A stretch of 64,000 nt of DNA. It comes from Hormiphora californensis. Taxonomy: Eukaryota > Ctenophora > Tentaculata > Cydippida > Pleurobrachiidae. The notes beneath the pieces are model-generated. The model saw nothing but the letters and a program-made list of their open reading frames with translations. It was not told the origin of the DNA and searched no databases. The position numbers and the translations under genes were made by a program. The stretch is taken from NCBI GenBank assembly GCA_020137815.1, contig CM035359.1:493243-557242 (forward strand), given 5' to 3'. Below, one piece after another: positions 21,501-32,100 of this stretch; position 1 is the stretch's first letter; each line of letters starts with the position of its first letter.

Positions 21501-24500
21501 ATCAAAAAAAGCCAGATCAGACCCGGATTTCAGGGCGGGTTTGGCTTTTTTTGGCCTTGGCCCCCCCCCCCCCGATATTGAGCATCCCAGACACCTGTCA
21601 CCATAGTGATATTGATCATCCCAGACACCTGTCACCATAGTGATATTGATCATCCCAGACACCTGTCACCATAGTGATATTGAGCATCCCAGACACCTAT
21701 CACCATGGTGATATTGAGTATCACCTGTTACCATGGTTACCACATGTAACCTGTTACCATGGTTACCTTGACTGCAGGAAGTACATTAGGCATCATCACC
21801 TCCTCCTGGATATCAGCTGGCAGATTCAAACAGAAATCTGTGTGGGGGGGGGGGGTTGAATAGTTCATACAGTGAGAGTAGGCTGGTGTCACAATATCCA
21901 CAACGAGGTTCACCACATATTATATTAGAAATGGTGTAACCATCTAATTCTAATTGGTGAACCATTATTTGGGGTTAAATTGGATTGATTAGTGCTACCT
22001 TTAATCTTGGCAGCAGTAGAGGCCCGCACCTCAGCCTCAACATCCTTCAACAGACCACAGAAATGGAACACCAAGTGATTCTTGGTGATAGTCCGCCCAA
22101 CTGCCTTCTGCAGCTCGATAAACTTGTCAGCTATCATGAACCTCACTCGCCAGCTCTTATCTGCAGCAGCACTCCTGATGGGGTGATTGGGTGTGGGTAA
22201 AAACACAGCTTCAAAGTGCAGCAGCACTCCTGATGGGGTGTGTGGGTAAAATACAGTCATCACACACATAACTCCTGGTGGGGTGATGGGGTGTAAAATA
22301 CAGCTCTTATCAGCAGCAGCACTCCTGATGGGGTGATTGGAGATGGGTAAAAACATAGTCTGCATCACACACATAACAGCTTCAAAGTGCAACTGTGAAC
22401 CCAGTTCCAAAAACAGGGAACATCTAAATCACCAACTTTTCACCAATTCTCTTTACCTGAATGTAGGTAGAAGGAGCTGTTCGATGTCAGCCTCACTGAG
22501 AAGTCCAGCAATAGTGATGCCTGCCTCCACAGCCAATAACCGGACCGAGTCCTGCGAGAACTGCACTTGTGTTAATAGCAGGGTAACAAGCCACTCTCTT
22601 CTCTGCTATTAGACACACCCCTGACACATTTTATGGGCCGCCTCTTCTCTGCTTTTAGAGTTAAACAGAAGGGCGCTATCTGGGCATATAATGGGTCACT
22701 CTAATGGTGCTTCTTCTAGCACAGTGCAGCACACATTGCTTCAGAGAGAGGGGGCTGCAACACATTCACACTCAGAAAATGTTAAATGCAATGTCGATTA
22801 CAAAAGTTTGAATTTAGACAATTTGGTAGATTTAGCAAAAAACATGTTTTAGTGTAAGCTAAGTGTTAAAATCTAGCATTAGCCGGTATAAATCAAGCTG
22901 CTTTAGTCGTAGTAGCCTGATGTAATCTCTCATTCTCAACCCCAAATGTTCCAATAACACCACCACCCCTACTTCAAAACTGGGGGCTCAAAACTAGCCC
23001 CCCCCCTCCCCCTCTGCGATTAAATCGGCGGCTACGACTGCAGCAGCACTAAAAACACATGGCGTGATGCATGTACAGGAGGGGTCGGGAATGTCACAAG
23101 GCTAGTTCACATACACGATTTGTTGTATTCTATAGACGTGGTGAATCAGGAAAGGAAAATCAGTAAAGCAAAACTTTAGTTTTTGTCAGGAGCCATGCCC
23201 CAAATAAATTAGAGAAAATCATCAAATGAATCACTCTAATATATTTGGGGTGAAAACTGGCCCATTTTAGAAGATTGATGGAGGGTTGCCATGGTGTAGC
23301 AGTGACAACCTTTGAATGAGGAGGTATAAAATGGGCCATGTTGACCCCTGACAAAAACCTTATTTTAGAGAATTTCCGATTTTTATGTTGTCGTTAATCT
23401 AATATGAAAACTGCATGTTATCTTCATGTTACCATGACAACATTATGTTACCATGACAACATTATGTTAACTTCATATTAACGTCTGTGTGTTACCTGCT
23501 CATCATTGGCGAGGTTAATAAAGAGTGGGATAAGTTCACTCTTTAGATGCTCCACTTCAACCACCTTGGCAAACTCCTGTAATTGGACGGTAATTGGATG
23601 TTAATTGGACGGTATTTGGAAATTAATTAATAAACTCTTAATTGGATGTTAATTAAAAAACAATGAAGTGTATACGTGTTTAATGTACAATTTTGTATTG
23701 AGTAGCGTGATGCCTAAAATTTACACATCCTTCCCTACTATTATCATATTCCTATCTTTATTGCTACTCATACTGTCATGTCACATGTAACTCATATGTG
23801 CAGCAATACAGACATGATATCATACACACACCACATAATACTGACTTGTTATACTGAAGATATCATCCCCCACCCAAAATAACTCTAATGACACCCCCCA
23901 CCCCGCCGCCCTAACAATGCAGTTCATGTTATGTGTGTTGCTACCTACCCCCATTTTACTGGCGGCTGCTCGTCGAACCATGGGTGTGTCGTCAGTTGAG
24001 AGCCGTGTGAACCCGCTGGAAATGAGGAGGTTGTGTTAGAGCGAGAAAGAGGGAGAAATAAGAAAGATAGAGGGAGGGATTCAACTGAGGGACTTGGTGA
24101 CACTCAACCGCGCTCTTTCATTTCTCGCTGACAGTCAACCGAGTATTCGGTCATTTGTGAGGCTGGACAGCCAAACGAATAACTCTACTTACAGTCTGAG
24201 TTCCTGTTTTAGAGAGATGCTAACGTGAGGGTAACACACAGCGTACAGGCCACAAGCAGATGTACGGGAGGTGAACCATTCGCCTGAGATAGGAGAGATT
24301 CGTTAAAATTCAAAACTCACATTATTTGATATCTAGAATGAGAGGAATGTATCCCTTACCCTGTGATAGTCTCTTCACAAGTGGTGCAAAGTGCTTCTCT
24401 ACATCAGCGGGGGAGTGCTCAACAGCTATCATTTTCAGTGACTCGGTAGCCTGAAAATAGCACCACTGGGTGAGCTGCCGGGGACTTGGAGGATGGTGGT

Positions 24501-25581
24501 GCGTTACTCAGTGCTAACAGTGCCCATTTCTTGTCTCCCTGCGCGCGCGTGTCATGCTAGTGTCAATAGCGCGCTCCCTCCCTATTTCAGTGGGATTCCG
24601 GAGAAGAGGCGGGAGAGCTGAGGGAACTTTATAAAATATTGCTGGCACTGACACTATAACGTTCTGAGGAGGGTGGGCGGGATTTTAGGTGATCTGATTA
24701 GAACATACCTTTTCTCGTACCACTGTCTCTTCTACTGTTGCCAAGTTTTCCAAGGGCGGCTGAAACGGTTAGAAGTTAGAGGGTGAGGCAAGAAAGCACT
24801 AATTGTTTCACCCCCTAATTATAAAGTTGATACATATGTTTAGTGATAGTTTCCCTCCTAAAATGAACTTACCAGAAGGCAGCTGGCATATTCAGATCCA
24901 CCAACAAGAGGAATGAAATGTCCGAGTTGTTCAGCGAGGGCCCACAATACTTCATCTTCATCTTCAATAGTGTCTGGAAGAGAGAGTGTGTGTGAGAGAG
25001 AGTGTGGGGGAGTGTGTGAGGGACAGTGTGTGAGGGAGAGAAAGAGAGTGTGTGTGAGAGAGACAGAGCGAGTGTGTGTGAGGGGCAGAGAAAACAGAAA
25101 ATAGAATATGATATGGAAGGCTGACATAATTAACGCACGTCCGACGAAACAAGAACTACTACTGCACAGCTACACACACATGACACACACATAACACAAA
25201 GCCATTATATATTAGTGGTGGTGGTGGTGTGTGGAATGTGACAGTAGTAGCTGTCTGATTTCAGTGTAGTTGGTATAATCACTCCCTTCAGTATTATAAC
25301 GCACTATAATCCACCCTCTCTGTCTATTAATTTTAACCATCAACCAACCCTTTTAATTTTATCGCCCATTGCACGACAAATGCAACAATTCCATGACAAT
25401 CAAATAACAACTTACCAGTCAAAAATGGGATGAGTTCAGTTCTTGTTCTCTCGACTCCCAAAGCCAGAGCAATGGTGGATAACTTTTTGATGGAGTTCAG
25501 ACGAAGCTGGACATCTTCATTCCTTAGTTCGTCGATAAGAACTGCGATAGGGTACAGGGAGTCCTCCTCTGCGTTTGCCAT
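15564..25581 (-). CDS. PPP2R1A/B orthologue: PP2A 65-kDa scaffold subunit A (HEAT repeats)
   Basis: Scaffold that joins the PP2A catalytic C subunit to regulatory B subunits. Coding exons: 25416-25581, 24873-24973, 24709-24759, 24360-24450, 24193-24283, 23949-24015, 23496-23576, 22457-22551, 21999-22174, 21767-21837, 20440-20515, 20216-20325, 16877-17000, 16523-16656, 16244-16336, 15918-16048, 15728-15816, 15564-15601. Sum is 1785 nt, 594 aa (human 589). The N-terminus ([20 protein letters not shown]) and HEAT inner-helix motifs ([39 protein letters not shown]) follow the family throughout, so about 15 HEAT repeats are complete. The tail [10 protein letters not shown] differs from vertebrates. 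The intron between exons 12 and 13 contains a minisatellite and a protease gene on the opposite strand. Confidence 0.96.
16145..16181. repeat. 15-bp perfect hairpin in a PP2A intron
   Basis: gcagaaacagctctg (16145-16159) and its reverse complement (16167-16181) flank a 7-nt loop. Too short for a typical miRNA precursor. Confidence 0.8.
16970..17862. repeat. 59-bp minisatellite made from an exon's 3' splice site
   Basis: About 15 tandem units of roughly 59 bp. Each contains, on the minus strand, an acceptor (ttctcccag) and the first 30 or so bases of PP2A coding exon 13 (codons for [10 protein letters not shown]). The unit nearest the exon is the real splice site. Units differ by single bases, for example gaattg/gagttg. 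Confidence 0.93.
18197..18204 (+). promoter_or_regulatory. TATA-like box of the nested protease gene
   Basis: tatttaaa, 44 bp upstream of the ATG, which implies a very short 5'UTR. Confidence 0.5.
18241..19942 (+). CDS. cathepsin L-like cysteine protease with acidic linker and ShKT domain
   Basis: Three exons: 18241-19253, 19384-19551, 19804-19942; 1320 nt, 439 aa. I chose the ATG at 18241 because a signal peptide follows it ([17 protein letters not shown]) and a TATA-like box lies just upstream. A short I29-type propeptide comes next, then papain-fold peptidase C1: [10 protein letters not shown] with the nucleophile Cys, [12 protein letters not shown] with the catalytic His, RNSWGANWG with the Asn. 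Exon 2 adds about 35 Glu/Lys-rich residues and the start of a six-Cys ShK-type module (NCKDRNMRC to CNWC), completed by exon 3 and a further four-Cys tail ending CRHEHMCH. Probably a secreted or lysosomal protease. The gene is nested, antisense, in a PP2A A-subunit intron. Confidence 0.92.
20530..21012. repeat. tandem repeat with caccatggtg palindrome, part 1
   Basis: Imperfect tandem units of about 34 bp, each with cccagacacctatcaccatggtgatattgagc or the variant with catatattgagtatctcag. They lie in a PP2A intron. The array continues at 21574-21720 after an inserted element. Confidence 0.85.
21013..21573. mobile_element. 561-bp insertion element with poly-G/poly-C ends and 5-bp TSD
   Basis: The left end is a G run then caaggccaaaaaaagcc; the right end is ggctttttttggccttgg then a C run, so the termini are inverted repeats. 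gatat occurs on both sides (21008-21012 and 21574-21578) and the disrupted host unit reads ggtgatattgagc, as in neighbouring units. The interior is tandem aaaaaagccagatc. Both subterminal regions contain cccggattt(t/c)agggcgggtttggc. Non-coding. Confidence 0.8.
21574..21720. repeat. tandem repeat with caccatggtg palindrome, part 2
   Basis: Continuation of the array interrupted by the 561-bp element. Confidence 0.8.
22200..22345. repeat. duplicated fragments of PP2A exon 9 acceptor region
   Basis: The intron beside exon 9 carries partial copies of the exon start (gcagcagcactcctgatgggg and cagctcttatc) at about 22217-22240 and 22299-22335, with spacers resembling the true flanking intron. Confidence 0.75.
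23165..23370. repeat. nested imperfect inverted repeat, possible MITE
   Basis: tttttgtcagg (23180-23190) pairs with cctgacaaaaa (23347-23357), and tggcccatttta (23258-23269) with taaaatgggcca (23327-23338); ccccaaata and atatttgggg form a further pair. Lies in the 944-bp PP2A intron between exons 7 and 8, in which I see nothing else. Confidence 0.5.
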
Positions 25582-26144
25582 TTTAGCTAGAGAGCGAGGG
25601 ATGTGTGAGAGGTAGAGAGAGAGAGAGAGAAAAAGAGAGAGAGAGATAGAGTGAGAGATAGAGAGAGAGTGAGAAATAGAGAGAGAGGGAGAGTGAGAGA
25701 TAAAGAGAGGGAGAGAGATATAGGGCTGGAAAAGGCAGGGGATGAAGCAGGAGGGCAGGAGGAAGAATTTGAAACAATGACTGACTGTTCAGAGATTGGG
25801 AGAATGAGAAAATAGGGGACAAACAGCGATTATCTTAACACGAAACATACATGTACATAATGACCAGAAAATAGAAAAAGTTCACACTAAAAACATAAAC
25901 TTAACATCATTAACAGATTAAAAAGACTTTATTCTTCTCTTAAAAACAGTACACGTGTACACTGATGATTATAAAAACATTTATAAAACCTAAAAAGTGG
26001 CTAAAAAATAGAATGTCTTTCTGGAATAAAAAGATAACACATAATAGAAAATACCTGATGTGATGTCAGACAGACAGATAAACAGTTTATAATACAAAAC
26101 TAAAAAGACAAAAGTCGTCGACATATAAGAAGTGAGATCAGTAC
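25582..26144. other. intergenic: PP2A promoter side and 3' end of helicase copy A
   Basis: (GA)n-rich purine tract at 25611-25725 in the PP2A 5' region. The rest is AT-rich 3'UTR of copy A. A minus-strand AATAAA at 25928-25933 is a candidate poly(A) signal. Confidence 0.5.
25928..25933 (-). terminator. candidate poly(A) signal, helicase copy A
   Basis: AATAAA on minus, about 210 bp beyond the stop codon. Confidence 0.4.
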
Positions 26145-29100
26145 TTAGGTGGGTGGAGGATTGTCGATGAACCACAATACGTAAACAGGTTTAAAAAGTG
26201 CAGCGTCGTTGAGAATAAGTTGCTGACAAAAACCTGAACCATCAGGCTGTACTTTTTTGTACTTCCCTTCAATCAGGGCCAGTTTGAAGATGATCATGCA
26301 TTCCTTTCCGTAATTTGCACTAAACTCAGGGTACTCAGAAAAGTAGCAGCCATCACCAAAACGTCGACCATGAACTGCTTCCCGATTTGGATCCAGATTA
26401 GTCTTTATGATACTTGAAATGTTTTCTTTAGCAGTGGCGTGGAAAGCATACACTTCGTACGAGTTTTGGGTCCTGTTTGAGATCTTTATATACTTTTTTT
26501 CACATGATGTGTTTCTTACAACTCCAACAAATTTGGCTAGCGGTTTCCCTCCCATAGCTTGATGATATGCCGATCTTTTTGAGCAGGCTCCGTCATAAAT
26601 TCCAATGACTTTCTGAAGAAGCTCCACTATCGGGTCACTAACATTCCTCATATCGAAGTCAGATAACTTGTATCTAGTTTCATCTTCAGAAAAGTTGGAC
26701 ATCAAATCAGCCTCAGGAATGTTCACAACTTTGGGCTTCAAAGTCAGTTGGACAAGGTATTGGAAATGAAACTGGGAGCGATCATAAACTCGATACTTTG
26801 CTGGTTGATCCATCTTGGAGACTAGTATCGAATCCTTTTTATTCTTTTTGAGGAAATCCTGTTTTGGACCTTTCACCTCATGTGTCGCTACAGAATTGCC
26901 AACAAGTAGATTTCCAATGAAAAGAGAAACAACTCCACCCTTAGATTGTGGAAGATCACTATCGTGAGCACCTTTTGAAAAATAAAACGACATAATATCA
27001 GAAACTAGAAGCTTTGATAAGCCAGCTATATCTCTAACATCAGCAGGAAGAATTGGACTACGAAGAATTTTAAAGAGCTCCTGCCGCAGAGAACCATGAG
27101 TTTTAAACGCCGCCGCGTTCCAAAATTCCTCAGAATTCTTCGGACATTTTACTTCGTAATACTCAGAGATAGTGTCAATGACATATTTTCTGCTGTGCCT
27201 GAAGAACTGTTGACATTTGTACTTAAGATCATCTCGAAGTTGAGGACTATCAATGAATTCCAATGATGCACTATCCCCAACATTTCTAGCTTCTTCTTTA
27301 GCTCTGTCATAGGCTTGTTTAGCCAATCTCTTTTCCGCTTGGACTGACTTCTCGTACTCAATCTTGCAAATTCCACAATCCTTGGATAGACAGTTCTCGA
27401 TACAGTCCAGCTTACAAGGATGCCCACAGTCCACTCTCTTCCGATCACAAGGGTGTTTGCACAGCTCTTTTTCGCTGCATTTTCTTTTCTGAAGATGCCC
27501 ACAGCTCTGACTGGTGTACGACAATAGAAATTGACAGTCTTTCACTTGAGGTTTTGACTTACCACAAACTTTTTTGAAGTGAGCAACATGTCCACAGCCA
27601 TCAATCGTGAACTCAACCTGAACTGGACATTGGTGGGCTTGGTGTGAGTGCTCATCTCCACAAACTTTTTCACACTTGTGATTTTTTGGACAGCTATAAA
27701 ACTCTTTGCATACTTCAAAACACTTAACTCCCCTTGGATTGGTTTTCCACGGATGACATTGAACCTCTTTCTGGTGACCACATTTTGGGAGTCGTTTTTG
27801 CAGCTTCACAGCACATTCCAAAGTAGCCGTATCCTTATAACATTGGCGAGAGGTTTGATGGGAACAGTCCGGAAAAATGAAACCAACCAATGTCATACAT
27901 TTTGTGTGGTCGTGTCGAGGTGTGCACAGTTTAGTGCACCTATGCTGTGGAATTTTACAGTCGTACAACTGTCTGCAAGGCTCAGTACACCACGATTTCG
28001 AACCTTTGATGTAGTGTGATATTTTTGAAGGATCAAGACACTGTCCCCGAAGCTCCTTTTCCAGGTCTTTCACGTGACCAGCACGAACAGCAGTATGGGG
28101 GTGTAGATGACACCGTAGGATAAGGTTCTCTTCAATCAAGCCTTGAGCTAAGAAAGGTTTAATAATAGGCATCCAAGTTTCATGTTCTATAAAAGTTTGT
28201 GCATCCCCGACAAAATACATTCCCCTTTTAGCTCGAGACTGAGCAACACACCTTCTTTCCATTTCTTTCATGAACCCAATGTTACCTACCGGGTTTGAGC
28301 GAGTGAGGGAGATGATAACATAGTTATTTTCGTCACCTTGATACTCATCAATTGACCTAATATCGACACTTGACTCTCCAGGCTTCAGCGATCGGAATAA
28401 TGTCCTTACTGCGTGAACTTGGCCGAGATACCCACAGATAATTGTGATTTCTTCGCTGGGTACATCACTTGCGATCAGGTAGAGAGCGAGAGAAACAGCC
28501 ATTCCTGCTTCTGGATAGTTTTTTACAGTCCTTTGTTTGTCTTCTCGGTAACTATGATTCCACCAGAACATGGAGTGTTTTAGGCAGTTGAGAGGAGGAT
28601 TCTTTTGATCCAGATTCGGGAAATCTTGGTAGTTTGGATAGATATCAAGAAGAAGTTTGGAAAACTCAGGTCTCATTCTTCCCTGCTTCAAAAGAGTTTT
28701 GTAGGGCAAACCAGACTCAATAAGTCTTTCCATCATAGATATATCAAGATTATAATTTGTCTTTAGATGATAGTTATCAATCTTAGGTTTTAGTTGCTTG
28801 TGATCACCAATCATTATCAGTCGTTCCACACTTTTTGTCAAAATTCCAACCAAACAGGGCTCCATAATCTCAGCACATTCTTCGATGATGACAATTTTCG
28901 GATTCAGTTTCTGCAGTAGACCAAGCTGGATCGAAGCCCCAACGATTGTAGCACCAACGATTTTTTGACGATTCAAAACTTGAAGCTTGTTTCTTTCTTC
29001 GATATCTTTTTCTTGAGAGCGAAATGTATTCAAGTTATCGAGGGCGTCCTTCATCTTTTCAATAATCCCATCAAGGGCTGTAGTGAGTAATGCATAGATG

Positions 29101-32100
29101 AAGCAGAACCGATCAACTTCGTCCAGCTTATGTAGATATTTTTCACTTAAAAGTTCACTCTTCAGGCTAAAATCAGAGCAAAAATCTGAGAGGTTGAATT
29201 CATGTTCGGAGGATGAACTCATCTGCATCGATGAAATCAAGTCCTCAATCCTAAGTGCTCCAGATCCAAGGTTATCATCAAAAGCAGACTCCCTCTGTGC
29301 AGCAAGCTTATTCAAATAGTCCTCTTCGATGTCATCATCTTTCTCCTTTTCATTTTGAACGTCGTCTTCGCCGTCTTCATCTTCCCATACCTCTTCCCTT
29401 TCTTTGACCGTTCTTTGAAACAAATCTGTTAGTTCAAACAACTTTTCTTTTTTGGGTAGCCAGTCATGGAACGCTTTTTGGAACACTTTAACAAAATTCT
29501 GGGTGCCTGGTGTAGGTTGCCGGATCATTGCAGAGAACTGGATTTTAAAATCTTCCTTTGCCCGCATTCTCGCATACTGCGTCCGTGACATTTTGTTCTT
29601 AACATTATCATAAAAGAACCTGTCCAGTTGTTCTGGTGAAACCAGTTCACAGAAACTTACTATATTGAACTTGGATTTTACTCTAAACTCGTTAAGAAGT
29701 GCCTCAAAGTTTTCAAACTCCTTGTCAATAGCTTCCATTATCTCACGATTTGAAATCCGTTTAATTGCCGTGTTTGCCATCTTGTATTTCATCAGACAAC
29801 CCTCTAGCTCCTCCTCTTTTGACTGACCACCAATCCTGAGAAGCTCATCTTTCGGACAAAACTCGAGGCAGTGTTTCAGAAATTCGTCCAAAGCATGGTT
29901 TTTGTAGGTAAGGACAAGAATGGGAGGTTCATCTGGAACCTTTGGGACGCCTTTTTGCTGAATACGAGGTGTTTTTGACTTGTTGACAAGGTATAAAAGA
30001 TGTGCCAGTTTCGCTCCAACGAATGTTTTCCCAGTTCCTGGAGGTCCTTGAATTATTGCAAGAGGATATTTCAGAACATGGTCAAAAGCAGCCTTTTGGG
30101 ATTCTTCAAGATCGCCATAGCCTACCGTTTGCATTAGCGATGAATCAATATTTAATGGGCTATCAGAAGATGCCACCCCCAGAATAACATCACACAGAGT
30201 AAAGCTTTCCAACTTGCTGTTTCGAAGACTTTCAAGAATATACCGAAAAGACTGAAAGTAAGTCGGACTCTCAGCCATGATCAATCTGCCTGAGTGTTTC
30301 AAAAGTGTCAAAGCGGCATCCATAACATTGCTATTCGAAGAGAAAGAAACTAACTCCACTCCAATGATTGGTCCTTTTTCCAACTTTTTAGGATCTCTGT
30401 CAATGACGGTGAGCCATATCGCATCACTGAAGTCCCCCTTCGCAGATGCACACAGCAGATTCCCAAACATTAGTTTCCGGGACTTCTTCCAATCAGGCAC
30501 TTTACAATCCGGTTTGAAGCTAAGGTAGAAAACAATTCTGGACCTGTCCTTGTCAACTTTAACCACTCCCACTCGAGAGTACATGCTCATGTCACGTTGA
30601 TCGAGGCGACCGTTGTTGAAGTCGTTGATGCCCTTTTGAATACTCGAGAAGCACTCTGCACGAAGAAGTCGGTAATAGATATCTAGGTATTGGTCGACAC
30701 TGTCGTAGGGCTTTTTAGTATGGACAGGCTTCAAGTAGGGAACTTTTTCAAGGGGGTCGCCAAACATTTCCTGAATAGAAGGAATGGTTTCCAATTCTTG
30801 CCATTTTTCAAGGTCTACCAGGCGGGCAGTTTTGAGGAGTAGACGGTGTAAAAATCTAGCCTCTTTACTTTTAGAATTCCGTACCAGGGCACCTAATGGT
30901 GGAAGACAATCCTTCAATTTGGATGGGTCATGTTCTACCTGTTGCTGAATTTGCCACAAATCATACTTACTCCTCGTCCTATCGCTTGTGATTCGGCTCG
31001 ATAACTTTGAGGTGGAAAGCATTTCCAATATTTTAGATCTCTGGCTCGGAAATCCAGTCATGTGAGGTAAGGAAGTCATCAGAAAGGAGTATAGGCATCG
31101 AATATAGCTTTCAAATTCAGCAATTGGATCAGTTTTTGCTTTCAGTAGGAATTCCCACAGCGCTGGACATGTCATAATAGTGTTCAATGCTCCAGTCCTA
31201 GTTCCGCCATCTTGGAGAGAACTGATAAGGGAATCAAAATAATCTTTTATCTCCCTCAGCGTTCGTTGCCCGATGAAGGTTTCGACCTTTACTTGATAGG
31301 CCTTTGGCTTAACTTTCCCATCCGGCATTTTTTCGTGCGGCCTAGCCCTAGCTGCTCGGGCTAGCTCAAACTTTACGATGTCCCCCCTTTTAAGTGCAGG
31401 TAGAAAATTGTATCCATCGAGTGCCGTTTCATACATAAAAACGTCCTTGTTCTTCACAAATTGCTCAGGCAAAGTGTGGAACGCTTTTATAAACTTTGGT
31501 TGAGCTTGGACAGTCCCAAAAAACCATTTATCTTCCTTGGCCCGCTTTGCTGAATTTACTTTGAGCGTCGAGATTACCCGCTGAAAAAAATTGTGCGTTC
31601 TTTTGTGAATACGATCATATATCCCCTTACAAGTTAAAAATTTTAAGAGGAATTTTTGAATCAAAAAGAGCTATCGCGAGGTCATGGATAAACATGTATG
31701 ATAAACCTTAAATCACACAGTAGAATATAGTTAGTTTATTAGCCAACCATTTTCTTACCACTGAGTCCAGTAGTTCCTCTGAGATTCCATTATCCAACTC
31801 ACTGTCAGAATCGCTTTCCAAAGCAGCTTGAGCCGCTTCGAGCTCTTCGCTTGCTTGCTGATACAATAACGTATATTGTTCAACCTAGTGTGAATAAAAT
31901 TATATAGGTTTTGAAAAAATAACTCGATATATTAAAATTCCACACCTAATCAATTCTATCACTTCTTCCTACATTTCTAAAATCGGACACCGATTTACCG
32001 GGATCCTGGGGGAAAGGGTTTCGCCCGGTAAATAGGGGTTCCGGTATATCGAGGCCCGGTAAATCGCGGTCCGACTGTACTTAAATGTCATTCTAAAAAC

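Noticed and set aside
27648-28019. Plus-strand frame inside copy A, similar frames in B and C
   Set aside because: Antisense shadow of the zinc-finger exon; recurs only because the copies are homologous.
31581-31664. Extra 28 residues at the front of the copy A large frame
   Set aside because: A splice acceptor at 31581-31583 and homology with B and C place the exon start at 31580; the rest is intron.
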